From NCBI RefSeq assembly GCF_002234405.1, contig NZ_NMQT01000055.1, positions 1 through 64,000 of the forward strand: a DNA stretch of 64,000 bases. Direction: 5' to 3'. The notes under the pieces were generated by a model. That model did not search any database and was not told the DNA's origin. It worked only from the letters and a program-made list of their open reading frames with translations. Origin of the DNA: Amycolatopsis thailandensis. GTDB taxonomy: Bacteria > Actinomycetota > Actinomycetes > Mycobacteriales > Pseudonocardiaceae. Positions 16,801 to 24,809 of the stretch are shown in pieces. How positions within the stretch are numbered: the first letter of the stretch is position 1; each line of letters begins with the position of its first letter. A program made the position numbers and the translations under genes.

Positions 16801-17592
16801 ATGGGCACCGCGATCTTCCTGATCGTGCTCCTCGTCGTCGTGGTCGGCGGCGGCATCTACTTCGCGAAATCCCAGGCGGCGGCCAAGAAGCGCCAGCTGG
16901 ACGACGCGAAGGCGGACGCACGGCGCCTCGTCGAACGACTGGGCGGTCAGGTCATGAACCTCACCGGCACGGACACCGCTTCCCAGCAGGCGATGGCGGA
17001 CGCGTCCGAGCGTTTCACCGCGGCGGGCTCCCAGATGGAGCAGGCGCAGACCATCGAGCAGGCGCGGCTCGTGCGCGAGACAGCCATCGAAGGCCTCTAC
17101 TACGTCCGCGCCGCGCGGCTCGCCATGGGCATGGACCCCGGTCCGGAACTGCCCGGCAGCGAAGAGCGCGACAGGGCGGGCAAGGTCACCGAGCACCGCT
17201 CGGTCGACGTCGAGGGCGAGCACTACGAGGCCTCGCCGGACCCGAGCCAGCGGACGCCGCACTACTACCCCGGCGGTCGCGTGGCGGGCCGTCCGGTGCC
17301 GCAGGGCTGGTACAGCGAGCCGTGGTGGAAGCCCGCGCTCGTCGCCGGCGCCTGGGGTCTCGGTTCGATGCTGCTGTTCAGCGCGATGTTCTCCGGCATG
17401 GCGGGTATCGCGAGCGCGTCGGCCTGGGAGTCGGGCTACGACGCGGGCCAGGAAGACGCGGGCGCCGGCGGTGACGCGGGTGGCGACGCCGGAGGCGACA
17501 TGGGCGGGGACGCCGGTGGGTTCGACGGTGGCGGCTTCGATGGCGGCGGTTTCGACGGCGGGGGCTTTGACGGCGGAGGCTTCGACTTCTAG
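16801..17592 (+). CDS. Membrane protein with coiled region and GGFD-repeat tail (DUF1542-like)
   Basis: ATG 16801 is chosen because a membrane segment follows at once (FLIVLLVVVVGGGIYFA, ~5-21); an upstream in-frame ATG adds 45 unlikely residues. Residues ~25-110 form a charged helical region (DDAKADARRLVERLGGQ; MEQAQTIEQARLVRETA). A second membrane-associated segment lies near 180-200 (GAWGLGSMLLFSAMFSGMAG). The tail is low-complexity: AGGDAGGD repeats and then five units of GGFD ending in F. A function is not known. The tail may form a flexible surface or anchoring region. Confidence 0.7.
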   Translation: MGTAIFLIVLLVVVVGGGIYFAKSQAAAKKRQLDDAKADARRLVERLGGQVMNLTGTDTASQQAMADASERFTAAGSQMEQAQTIEQARLVRETAIEGLYYVRAARLAMGMDPGPELPGSEERDRAGKVTEHRSVDVEGEHYEASPDPSQRTPHYYPGGRVAGRPVPQGWYSEPWWKPALVAGAWGLGSMLLFSAMFSGMAGIASASAWESGYDAGQEDAGAGGDAGGDAGGDMGGDAGGFDGGGFDGGGFDGGGFDGGGFDF

Positions 17593-17608
17593 CACCGGAT
17601 CCAGAGAG

Positions 17609-17730
17609 GGCTGAAGGGGCCCTTCACCGCATGCGATGCGGTGAAGGGCCCCTTCGCTACGTCTGATGCGGGGAAAGTCCCCTTCAGCCCCGATCGTGGG
17701 TCGGGCCGCGTGAAGGCCCCCTTCACGCGG
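17609..17730. repeat. Cluster of three nested palindromes
   Basis: The interval holds arms GAAGGGGCCCTTCACCGCAT at 17613-17632 and its perfect complement at 17636-17655, outer pairs GGGCTGAAGGGG at 17609-17620 with its complement at 17679-17690, and a third hairpin CCGCGTGAAGG at 17706-17716 with 17720-17730. Each arm contains its own small palindrome such as GAAGGGGCCCTTC. It separates the convergent DUF1542-like gene and the hutH remnant. Confidence 0.7.
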
Positions 17731-17731
17731 C

Positions 17732-17917
17732 TCAGCCGAGATCCCGGACCCGGCCGGTGACCGGCGACGGGACCAGGGGCGCGCGCATGTCGAGGGCGCG
17801 CGCGGCGGTGAGCAGTTCGATGGCGAGGACGGCATTGAGCCCCTCGACGGCCTTGCGCAGTTTGCGCGCGGCGGACCAGCCCATGGAGACGTGGTCTTCT
17901 TGCAGGAAACTCGACAT
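17732..17917 (-). pseudogene. Histidine ammonia-lyase (hutH) C-terminal remnant
   Basis: The 61-residue frame reads [20 protein letters not shown] and then [18 protein letters not shown], which matches the QEDHVSMG region of histidine ammonia-lyases of about 500 residues. The N-terminal ~400 residues, including the ASG cofactor site, are missing, as is the extreme C-terminus. Palindromic repeat elements lie directly at both ends (17706-17730 and 17930-17987). It is best read as a decayed gene fragment with no enzyme activity. Confidence 0.75.
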
Positions 17918-17929
17918 TCACGACTTCCC

Positions 17930-17987
17930 AAGTACATGAAGGCCCCTTCCTTGCGCTAGGCGTAAGGAAGGGGGCCTTCATGTACTT
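17930..17987. repeat. Palindromic repeat element, TGAAGGCCCC type
   Basis: Two ~27-bp arms beginning AAGTACATGAAGGCCCC and ending in its complement pair with one bulge and one mismatch around a TAG loop. It belongs to the gene-end palindrome family and marks the broken 5' side of the hutH remnant. Confidence 0.65.
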
Positions 17988-18014
17988 CAGGTGAGAGCGC
18001 GAGTGAGCCGAGCC

Positions 18015-18201
18015 GGCGGTTTCGCGTGACTGGACGGACGACACCCGTGACCAGACGGACGACACGCGTGCTTGGAGGGACGACACCCGTGATCAGAGGG
18101 ACGCCACGATCGTGACCGGGCCCCGCCGCGTGTCGTCCATCTGGACACACGTGCCGTCCATCCCGTCACGGGTGTCGTCCGTCCGATCACGCGAAACCGC
18201 C
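18015..18201. repeat. 21-bp periodic array arranged as a large inverted repeat
   Basis: Four forward units of the type GGACGACACCCGTGA begin at 18036, 18057, 18078 and 18099, exactly 21 bp apart. Three inverted units (GGTGTCGTCC type) end at 18138, 18159 and 18180, again 21 bp apart. The outer 37 bp at 18015-18051 (GGCGGTTTCGCGTGA...) and 18165-18201 are complementary with two mismatches. No coding function is evident. It may fold into a long hairpin or bind a protein on one helix face. Confidence 0.7.
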
Positions 18202-18210
18202 ACCGGCCCG

Positions 18211-18236
18211 AGTACGTGAAGGGCCCTTCACGTACT
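18211..18236. repeat. Perfect 26-bp loop-free palindrome
   Basis: AGTACGTGAAGGG is followed immediately by its complement CCCTTCACGTACT. It lies 15 bp downstream of the Fpg/Nei-type gene stop at 18251, on the side of the 21-bp array. It is a minimal member of the TGAAGGG palindrome family and a candidate terminator for that gene. Confidence 0.65.
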
Positions 18237-18250
18237 GGCCGAAAAGCGAG

Positions 18251-19060
18251 TCAGGCGGGCTGGCAGGTCGGGCACCAGAAGAGGTTCCGCGCCGCCAGGT
18301 CGCTCCGCAGCACCGGAGTCCCGCAGACGAGACAAGGCAGCCCCTCGCGGCGGTAGACGTAGACCTCGCCCCCGTGCCGGTCCTGCCGCGGCGCGCGGCC
18401 GGTCGCCTCGGGCAGGTGTTCCGGCGCGACGGTGTCGATCCGTCCCACCCGGACACCGTGCCTCATGAGCGTCACCAGGTCCGCCCACATGTCGTCCCAC
18501 AGCCCGCGATCGAGCGCGCGGCCGGGGACGAGCGGGGCGACACCGTGCCGGAACAGGACCTCGGCGCGGTACACGTTGCCGACGCCCGCCAGCACCGACT
18601 GGTCCATCAGCAGCGCCGCGATCGACGTCTTCGACCGGGAGATCCGGTCCCACGCCTTGTCCGGTTTCGCGTCCCGGCGCAGCGGGTCCGGTCCGAGCCG
18701 GGCCTTGATCGCGTCGACCTGCGGCACGTCCAGGAGCTCACACTGGTTCGGGCCGCGCAGGTCGGCGGAATGCGTCGGGCCGACCAGCCGCATCCGCACC
18801 TGCCCGACCGGTTCGCCGACCGGCAGCGGCACGTCGGAGAACGTGCCGTAGAGGCCGAGGTGGACGTGCACCGTCCCGTGTGGACCGTAGTCGTGGAACA
18901 GGTGCTTCCCGTACGCCTCGGCCTTCACCAGCACCCGGCCGTCCAAACGGGACGCTTCTCCCGTGAACCGCCCCTGCGGGCTGCTCACCTCGACCGGGTG
19001 ACCGGCGAAACGGCGTTTGTGCAGACGTGCCAAGCGATGGAGCGTGTGCCCCTCGGGCAT
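18251..19060 (-). CDS. Fpg/Nei-family DNA glycosylase (Nei2-like)
   Basis: The 269-residue protein starts MPEGHTLHRLAR, with the catalytic Pro2-Glu3 of Nei-type enzymes. The helix-two-turn-helix (DQSVLAGVGNVYRAEVLF) and the C-terminal four-cysteine zinc finger CLVCGTPV...CPTC are present. These base-excision repair enzymes remove oxidised pyrimidines or purines from DNA and cut the strand. The PEGH start and length fit actinobacterial Nei2 rather than MutM. The end of rpiB lies two bases upstream, so the genes are probably co-transcribed. Confidence 0.88.
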   Translation of the reverse strand: MPEGHTLHRLARLHKRRFAGHPVEVSSPQGRFTGEASRLDGRVLVKAEAYGKHLFHDYGPHGTVHVHLGLYGTFSDVPLPVGEPVGQVRMRLVGPTHSADLRGPNQCELLDVPQVDAIKARLGPDPLRRDAKPDKAWDRISRSKTSIAALLMDQSVLAGVGNVYRAEVLFRHGVAPLVPGRALDRGLWDDMWADLVTLMRHGVRVGRIDTVAPEHLPEATGRAPRQDRHGGEVYVYRREGLPCLVCGTPVLRSDLAARNLFWCPTCQPA

Positions 19061-19061
19061 G

Positions 19062-19535
19062 TCAGTGCTCGGGAAGCGGCGGCGGCCAGCCGGTGTTCTC
19101 GTAGTCCAGGATCTGCTGGACGCGACGGCCGTGGCGCTCGTCCGGGCTCGGCGGGGTCGAGAGGAAGGCCTCGACGATCTCCGTGGCCTCTTCGGTGGTG
19201 TGCATCCGCGCGCCGACGCCGATCAGCTGGGCGTGGTTGTGCTCGCGGGTGAGCTTCGCGGTCTCGACGCTCCACGCGAGGCCGGCGCGGGCGCCCTTTA
19301 CCTTGTTGGCCGCGATCTGCTCGCCGTTGCCGGAGCCGCCGACGACGATGCCGAGGCTGCCCTCGTCCGCGACGACGCGGCGAGCCGCCTCGATGCAGAA
19401 CGCCGGGTAGTCGTCGGCCGCGTCGTAGACGAAGGGGCCGACGTCCTCGACGTCGTGGCCCTGCTCCTTGAGGTGGGCCACGAGGTGGTTCTTCAGTTCG
19501 AAACCGGCATGGTCAGAGCCAAGGTAAACACGCAC
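19062..19535 (-). CDS. rpiB: Ribose-5-phosphate isomerase B
   Basis: GTG 19535 gives a 157-residue enzyme VRVYLGSDHAGFELKNHL, the normal RpiB start. It converts ribose 5-phosphate and ribulose 5-phosphate in the pentose phosphate pathway. The GSDHAGFELK and VVGGSGNGEQIAANKVKGAR segments are family hallmarks; actinobacterial RpiB uses a catalytic glutamate, and here GNGEQ carries it in place of the cysteine of some relatives. The frame further upstream overlaps the opposite-strand gene and is not coding. The Nei-type gene follows closely. Confidence 0.9.
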   Translation of the reverse strand: MRVYLGSDHAGFELKNHLVAHLKEQGHDVEDVGPFVYDAADDYPAFCIEAARRVVADEGSLGIVVGGSGNGEQIAANKVKGARAGLAWSVETAKLTREHNHAQLIGVGARMHTTEEATEIVEAFLSTPPSPDERHGRRVQQILDYENTGWPPPLPEH

Positions 19536-19574
19536 AGCGCGGAGTCTGCCATCACGTTCCGGGACGAGCATGCT

Positions 19575-20324
19575 GTGGGGGTGGACATCTGGGGCCAGAC
19601 CGAATCCGACATCAGGCTCGAATGGGGACCCGAAGGCGTCGAAGCCTTGGGCCGCGATTGCGCCGTTCTCGTCATCGTCGACGTACTTTCCTTCTGCACC
19701 ACAACGGATCTCGTCCTGGGCAACGGCGGCCGCGTGCTGCCCGTCCGCTGGCGCGATCACCGCGGCGAAGAAGCCGCGAAAGAGCGAGGCGCCATCCTCG
19801 CGGGTGAAGGCGACTGGACCTTGCGACCTTCGTCTGTGACGGAAACCCCTTCCGGCACGCTCCTCGCGCTCCCCTCCCCCAACGGCGCCACGCTCTGCGA
19901 CGCCGCCGCCACGACCGGTGCCGAAATCCTGGCGGGCTGTCTGCGCAACGCGACCGCCGTCGCCGCACGCGCCGCCGAGATGGCGGACGGCGCGCCGATC
20001 GGCGTCATCCCGGCGGGGGAACGCTGGGGGATCGACATGCATACCGACGCGAAAACCTTCGGACCACTGAGGCCGTGCGCCGAGGACCAGCTCGGTGCGG
20101 GAGCGATCGTCGCCGCGCTGAGCGGCTACGGCCGCCTGTCCGCCGAAGCCCGTCTCGCCGCCATCGCGGCGAAATCGATCGACATCGCCGAAGCACTGAC
20201 AGAGTGTTCTTCAGGGCGTGAGCTCGCCAGTGCCGGACACGGGAACGACGTGACCCTCGCCGCACAGCTCGACACGAGCAGCACGGTTCCGGTGCTGCGC
20301 AACGGAATTCTGGAGGATCTGTGA
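19575..20324 (+). CDS. 2-phosphosulfolactate phosphatase (ComB)-family protein
   Basis: The start is placed at GTG 19575 (GTG 19581 is equally possible), giving 249 residues. The family signatures CAVLVIVDVLSFCTTTDLVL, LPSPNGATL and GVIPAGERWG are present. ComB removes phosphate from phosphosulfolactate in coenzyme M synthesis. Actinobacteria do not make coenzyme M, so the real substrate here is probably different. The gene is divergent from rpiB with 40 bp between starts, and its stop overlaps the start of the next gene (GTGA). Confidence 0.75.
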   Translation: MGVDIWGQTESDIRLEWGPEGVEALGRDCAVLVIVDVLSFCTTTDLVLGNGGRVLPVRWRDHRGEEAAKERGAILAGEGDWTLRPSSVTETPSGTLLALPSPNGATLCDAAATTGAEILAGCLRNATAVAARAAEMADGAPIGVIPAGERWGIDMHTDAKTFGPLRPCAEDQLGAGAIVAALSGYGRLSAEARLAAIAAKSIDIAEALTECSSGRELASAGHGNDVTLAAQLDTSSTVPVLRNGILEDL

Positions 20325-21124
20325 CTTGGCTCGAACTCGCCGACGGGGTGTACGCCCGCCGGTACGAGGAGCTGGACCTGACCGTCGGCCTGGTCGTGGG
20401 CAGCGACCGCTGCCTGGTGGTCGACGTCCGCGGTGACGTCGACCAGGGCGCCGAACTGGCCGCCGCGGTCCGGGAGATCACGCCGCTGCCGTGGTCGGTC
20501 GTCTACACCCACGCGCATTTCGACCACGCCTTCGGCACGACGGCGTTCCTGCCGTGCGACGTCTGGGCACACGAAGGCTGCTTGGCCGAACTGACCACCT
20601 ATGGCGACGGCGCGCGGCAGAAGTGGATGCAGCACTACCTCGGCGAAAACCGGCCGGAGATGGCGGAGGCGCTGAAGCGCACCGTGATCACCCCGCCGGA
20701 CAAGCCCGTCACCGACACCGCCGAGATCGACCTCGGCGGCCGCACCGTCGTGCTGCGGTTCCTCGGCCGCGCTCACACCGACCACGATCTGTTCGTGCAC
20801 GTGCCGGACGCGGGCATCATCTTCGCGGGCGACGCCGTCGAGAACGCCGAAGCGGGCTTCAGCGCGTTCTCCTTCAACGACGGCAGCTGGCTCGCCGAAT
20901 GGCCCGCCGTGATGGACGCGATCCTCGCGCTGGAGCCGAAGACGATCGTGGCCGGACACGGGGATCCCGTCGACACCGCGTTCATCGAGAAGCACCGTGA
21001 CGGCCTTCGCGAACTCGTCGCGCTCAAGGCCCTGATCGCGGCAGGGGACCTCACGACGGACGAAGCCGTCGCGAGGTCCTCCTACCCCGGCGATGTCACC
21101 AAGGCCGCGCTGGAAACCCCTTAG
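20321..21124 (+). CDS. Metallo-beta-lactamase-fold hydrolase
   Basis: The 267-residue protein from GTG 20321 has the metal-binding motif THAHFDHAFG, a second metal aspartate in FAGDAVE and a histidine in VAGHGDP. The subgroup resembles hydrolases with broad thioester or lactone activity, and the substrate is unknown. Translational coupling with the ComB-like gene suggests a common pathway. A pair of self-palindromic repeats follows 47 bp after the stop. Confidence 0.8.
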   Translation: MTWLELADGVYARRYEELDLTVGLVVGSDRCLVVDVRGDVDQGAELAAAVREITPLPWSVVYTHAHFDHAFGTTAFLPCDVWAHEGCLAELTTYGDGARQKWMQHYLGENRPEMAEALKRTVITPPDKPVTDTAEIDLGGRTVVLRFLGRAHTDHDLFVHVPDAGIIFAGDAVENAEAGFSAFSFNDGSWLAEWPAVMDAILALEPKTIVAGHGDPVDTAFIEKHRDGLRELVALKALIAAGDLTTDEAVARSSYPGDVTKAALETP

Positions 21125-21171
21125 TGTCCTGGCTTGGCACGGTCAGTGCGTGATCGCTTCGTGGCTGATGC

Positions 21172-21220
21172 CCCCAATGTGGCATTGGGGACGCTGAGTG
21201 TCCCCAATGCCACATTGGGG
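21172..21220. repeat. CCCCAATGTGGCATTGGGG-type double palindrome
   Basis: The left arm CCCCAATGTGGCATTGGGGA (21172-21192) is itself a palindrome, and its perfect complement lies at 21200-21220 with loop GCTGAGT. Almost the same structure and loop recur at 63868-63920. It lies between the convergent metallo-hydrolase and DsbA-fold genes. Confidence 0.7.
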
Positions 21221-21266
21221 ACATTTTGAGGCCTCGCGACCCACGCGATACTGGCCTTTCGATGAC

Positions 21267-21887
21267 TCAGTCGAAGTTCAGGTCCCCGCTCCGGGTGCGC
21301 TTCAGCTCGAAGAAGTCCGGGTAGCTCGCCAGCGCGCGGGCGCCGTCGAAGACCTTTACGGCGTCCTCGCCACGCGGGATCGAGCTGAGCACCGGGCCGA
21401 AGAAGGCGACGCCGTCGATGTGGATGGTCGGGGTACCGACGTCCATTCCGACCGGATTCATACCTTCGTAGTGACTCTTCTTGAGCGCTTCGTCGTACTC
21501 GGTCGACTCGGCGGCCTCGGCCAGTTCGGCCGGGGCGCCGATGGCTTCCAGGGTCTCCTTGATGACCTTGGGGATGTCCTTGTCGCCCTGGTTGTGGTGG
21601 CGCGTGCCGAACTCCGTGTAGAAGTCGCGCAGGGCCTCCTCGCCGTTCTTCTGCGCCAGCGCGGTCGCGACGCGAACGGGACCCCAGCCGCGGCTCAGGA
21701 GCTCCTTGTACTGCTCAGGCAGGTCCTCGCGGCCGCTGTTGAGCTCGGACAGGCTCATGATCCGGAACCTCAGGTCGAGGTCGCGGTGCTTCTCCACCTC
21801 GAGGATCCAGCGGGAGCTGATCCAGGCGAAGGGGCAGATCGGATCGAAGTAGAAGTCGACCTTGGTCGTCTCGGACGGGGCGGTCAT
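21267..21887 (-). CDS. DsbA-fold protein related to mycothiol-dependent nitroreductase Rv2466c
   Basis: ATG 21887 gives a 206-residue protein. It follows Rv2466c closely in the regions [37 protein letters not shown] and [10 protein letters not shown]. Rv2466c is a mycothiol-dependent oxidoreductase with a CPWC active site. Here the motif reads CPFA (Cys18, Ala21), so the resolving cysteine is missing. The enzyme could still use a monothiol mechanism with mycothiol. The 1089-residue frame across this region is an antisense reading of pepN and is not real. Confidence 0.88.
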   Translation of the reverse strand: MTAPSETTKVDFYFDPICPFAWISSRWILEVEKHRDLDLRFRIMSLSELNSGREDLPEQYKELLSRGWGPVRVATALAQKNGEEALRDFYTEFGTRHHNQGDKDIPKVIKETLEAIGAPAELAEAAESTEYDEALKKSHYEGMNPVGMDVGTPTIHIDGVAFFGPVLSSIPRGEDAVKVFDGARALASYPDFFELKRTRSGDLNFD

Positions 21888-22055
21888 CAGGTTCTCCCAG
21901 TGCCATCGTCTTGGGGTGGGCCGGTACACACAGAGTGCTACACAGCGAGCCAACATCACGGCCGTCGGCGTTGTTCCCGTCGTCAGCGACGGCCCGGACA
22001 TGATTGGATGCCTGTAGTTGGAAACCAAAACCGATACCGATGACCAGAGGTGCCA

Positions 22056-24629
22056 GTGCCCGCCCCCAACCTGACCCGAGACCAAGCCAAGCTGCGCGCG
22101 GACCTGCTCGACGTCGAGTCCTACGACATCGAGCTGGATTTGACCGACGGCCGCGGCGGTCCCGGTGAGAAGACCTTCACGTCGAAGACGACGATCAAGT
22201 TCGCGAGCGCCAGAAGCGGCGAAGCGTCGTGGGTCGACATCGTCGCCGAGGGGATCGAGTCGGCCGTCCTCAACGGGACGGACCTCGACGTCAGCGGGTA
22301 CGTCGAGGACAAGGGCGTCGAGCTGCCCGCGCTCGCCGAGTCGAACGAGCTCGTCGTGGACGCGGTCTGCCGGTACATGAACACCGGCGAGGGCCTGCAC
22401 CGCTTCGTCGACCCTGTCGACGACGGCGTGTACCTCTACACGCAGTTCGAGACCGCCGACGCCAAGCGCATGTTCGCCTGCTTCGACCAGCCCGACCTCA
22501 AGTCGGTCTACCGGCTCACCGTGATCGCGCCGAAGGACTGGAAGGTCATTTCGAACGCGCTGATCGAGTCGGCCGAGGAGACCCCGGAAGGGGCCGTCCG
22601 CACCGTTTTCAAGGTGTCCGAGCGGATCTCGACCTACCTGGTCGCGCTGATCGCGGGCCCGTACAGCGAGTGGCGGGACGAGTTCTCGGACTCCCACCGC
22701 ACGATCCCGCTGGGCATCTACTGCCGCGCCTCGCTCGCCGAGCACATGGACGCGGACAAGCTGTTCACCGAGACCAAGCAGGGTTTCGCGTTCTACCACG
22801 AGAAGTTCGCGACCCCGTACCCGTTCTCCAAGTACGACCAGCTGTTCGTGCCGGAGTTCAACGCGGGCGCGATGGAGAACGCGGGCGCGGTCACCTTCCT
22901 GGAGGACTACGTCTTCCGCAGCCGCGTCACCCGCTACGCCTACGAGCGCCGCGCCGAGACGCTGCTGCACGAGATGGCGCACATGTGGTTCGGCGACCTG
23001 GTCACCATGCGCTGGTGGGACGACCTGTGGCTGAACGAGTCGTTCGCGACCTTCGCGAGCGTGCTGGCCCAGGCCGAGGCGACCGAGTACAAGAACGCGT
23101 GGACCAGCTTCGCGAACATCGAGAAGTCGTGGGCGTACCGGCAGGACCAGCTGCCCTCGACGCACCCGATCGCCGCGGACATCGTCGACCTGCACGCGGT
23201 CGAGGTGAACTTCGACGGCATCACCTACGCCAAGGGCGCGAGCGTGCTCAAGCAGCTCGTCGCCTACGTCGGGCTCGAGCACTTCCTCGAAGGCCTGAAG
23301 GTCTACTTCGGCAAGCACGCCTGGGGCAACGCGACCCTGGCGGACCTGCTGGGCGCGCTGGAAGAGGCGTCGGGCCGCGACCTGTCGTGGTGGAGCGCGC
23401 AGTGGCTGGAGACCACCGGTCTCAACTCGCTGAGCCCGCGCTACGAGATCGGCGCCGACGGCGAGTACACCGCGTTCGCCGTCACCCAGACCGGCGCCAA
23501 GCCGGGTGCCGGTGAGCTGCGGACGCACCGGGTCGCGGTCGGCGTCTACGACGAGGACGAGAACGGCAAGATCGTCCGGAAGCACCGAGTCGAACTCGAC
23601 GTCGACGGCGAGCGCACCGAGGTGCCGGCACTGGTCGGTCTCCCGGCGGGCAAGCTCGTGCTGGTCAACGACGACGACCTGACCTACTGCACGATGCGGC
23701 TCGACCCGGCGTCGCTGACCACGCTGATCGACCGCATCGCCGACATCACCGATCCGCTGCCCCGCACGCTGTGCTGGTCGGCGGCGTGGGAGATGACGCG
23801 CGAGGCCGAGCTCAAGGCCCGCGACTTCGTCACGCTGGTCCAGCGTGGTGTGCACACCGAGACCGAGGTCGGCGTGGTGCAGCGGCTGCTGCTGCAGGCG
23901 CAGACGGCGCTGAACTCGTACGCGAACCCGGCGTGGGCGGCGGACAAGGGCTGGCCGGAGTTCTCCGCCCGGCTGCTTGACCTGGTGCAGGGCGCCGAGG
24001 CCGGTTCGGACCACCAGCTCGCGTTCGTGAACTCGCTCGCCGGCTGCGTGCTCGACGACAAGACGCTGCGGATCATCGCGGGCTGGCTCGACGGCACCGC
24101 GCCTCTGGAGGGCCTGACCGTCGACACCGACCTGCGCTGGCGGCTGCTGCACGCGCTGGTCGCGCACGGCAAGGCGGAGAACCCCGAGATCGACGCGGAG
24201 CTCGCCAACGACGACACCGCCGCCGGACGGCGTCAGGCGGAGCGCTCGCGGGCGCTGCGGCCGACCGACGAGGCGAAGGCCGACGCGTGGCAGCGGGCGG
24301 TGTACGACGACGAGCTGCCCAACGCGGTCAGCGACTCGCTCATCACCGGTTTCTCCCACCCGGGGCAGAAGCACCTGCTCGGCGGCTACGTGACGCGCTA
24401 CTTCGAGGTCATCGACGAGGTGTGGCAGCGGCGCTCCAGCGAGCGGGCGCAGCCGACCGTGGTCGGGCTGTACCCGTCGTGGGCCGTCGAACCGGCGACG
24501 GTCACGGCTTCGGACGAGTGGCTGGCCGGGGAGCACCCGGCGGCGCTGCGCCGTCTGGTGTCGGAGGGCCGGGCCGGGATCGTGCGGGCGCTGGCCGCCC
24601 GGGAGTTCGACTCGCAGGCCGGGGTTTAG
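22056..24629 (+). CDS. pepN: Aminopeptidase N, M1 zinc metallopeptidase
   Basis: GTG 22056 follows GAGG with five-base spacing; GTG 22050 would put the ribosome site inside the start. The 857-residue enzyme has the exopeptidase motif GAMEN (~residues 270-274), the zinc motif HEMAH (His305, Glu306, His309) and the third ligand in WLNESFA. A long helical C-terminal domain follows, as in actinobacterial PepN of about 850 residues. It removes N-terminal residues from peptides in the cytoplasm. It is divergent from the DsbA-fold gene and followed by two palindromes. Confidence 0.95.
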   Translation: MPAPNLTRDQAKLRADLLDVESYDIELDLTDGRGGPGEKTFTSKTTIKFASARSGEASWVDIVAEGIESAVLNGTDLDVSGYVEDKGVELPALAESNELVVDAVCRYMNTGEGLHRFVDPVDDGVYLYTQFETADAKRMFACFDQPDLKSVYRLTVIAPKDWKVISNALIESAEETPEGAVRTVFKVSERISTYLVALIAGPYSEWRDEFSDSHRTIPLGIYCRASLAEHMDADKLFTETKQGFAFYHEKFATPYPFSKYDQLFVPEFNAGAMENAGAVTFLEDYVFRSRVTRYAYERRAETLLHEMAHMWFGDLVTMRWWDDLWLNESFATFASVLAQAEATEYKNAWTSFANIEKSWAYRQDQLPSTHPIAADIVDLHAVEVNFDGITYAKGASVLKQLVAYVGLEHFLEGLKVYFGKHAWGNATLADLLGALEEASGRDLSWWSAQWLETTGLNSLSPRYEIGADGEYTAFAVTQTGAKPGAGELRTHRVAVGVYDEDENGKIVRKHRVELDVDGERTEVPALVGLPAGKLVLVNDDDLTYCTMRLDPASLTTLIDRIADITDPLPRTLCWSAAWEMTREAELKARDFVTLVQRGVHTETEVGVVQRLLLQAQTALNSYANPAWAADKGWPEFSARLLDLVQGAEAGSDHQLAFVNSLAGCVLDDKTLRIIAGWLDGTAPLEGLTVDTDLRWRLLHALVAHGKAENPEIDAELANDDTAAGRRQAERSRALRPTDEAKADAWQRAVYDDELPNAVSDSLITGFSHPGQKHLLGGYVTRYFEVIDEVWQRRSSERAQPTVVGLYPSWAVEPATVTASDEWLAGEHPAALRRLVSEGRAGIVRALAAREFDSQAGV

Positions 24630-24638
24630 TCCCGTAAG

Positions 24639-24695
24639 ACGCTATGAAAGGTCCTTTCCTTGCGAAATTTGCAAGGAAAGGACCTTTCATAGCGT
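24639..24695. repeat. Palindromic repeat element, TGAAAGGTCC type
   Basis: Arms of 25 bp (24639-24663, 24671-24695) pair perfectly around GAAATTT. Each arm holds the nested palindrome GAAAGGTCCTTTC. A 45-bp core is identical to the element at 44272-44316. It starts ten bases after the pepN stop. Confidence 0.75.
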
Positions 24696-24734
24696 CCGGG
24701 AGCGGTCTGTGGCCCCCGAGCGCAATCCTCGAGT

Positions 24735-24787
24735 GCAATGAAGGGGCCTTTCATCGCAAATTTCGCGATGAAAGGCCCCTTCATTGC
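24735..24787. repeat. Palindromic repeat element, TGAAGGGGCC type
   Basis: Arms of 23 bp (24735-24757, 24765-24787) pair perfectly around AAATTTC and contain GCAATGAAGGGGCC. With the element 40 bp to its left it fills the gap between the convergent pepN and DUF5130 genes, so each gene has its own element. Confidence 0.75.
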
Positions 24788-24809
24788 GCTTGAAAGCGGC
24801 TGAAGAGCG

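Noticed and set aside
18015..18201. CRISPR array
   Set aside because: The 21-bp units are contiguous degenerate repeats in two orientations, without unique spacers, a leader or cas genes.
21267..24536. A 1089-residue leftward open frame across pepN
   Set aside because: Only its last ~206 residues are a real gene. The rest is the antisense of pepN, which has clear GAMEN and HEMAH motifs, and its Arg/Val/Leu-rich composition is typical of antisense frames in high-GC DNA.
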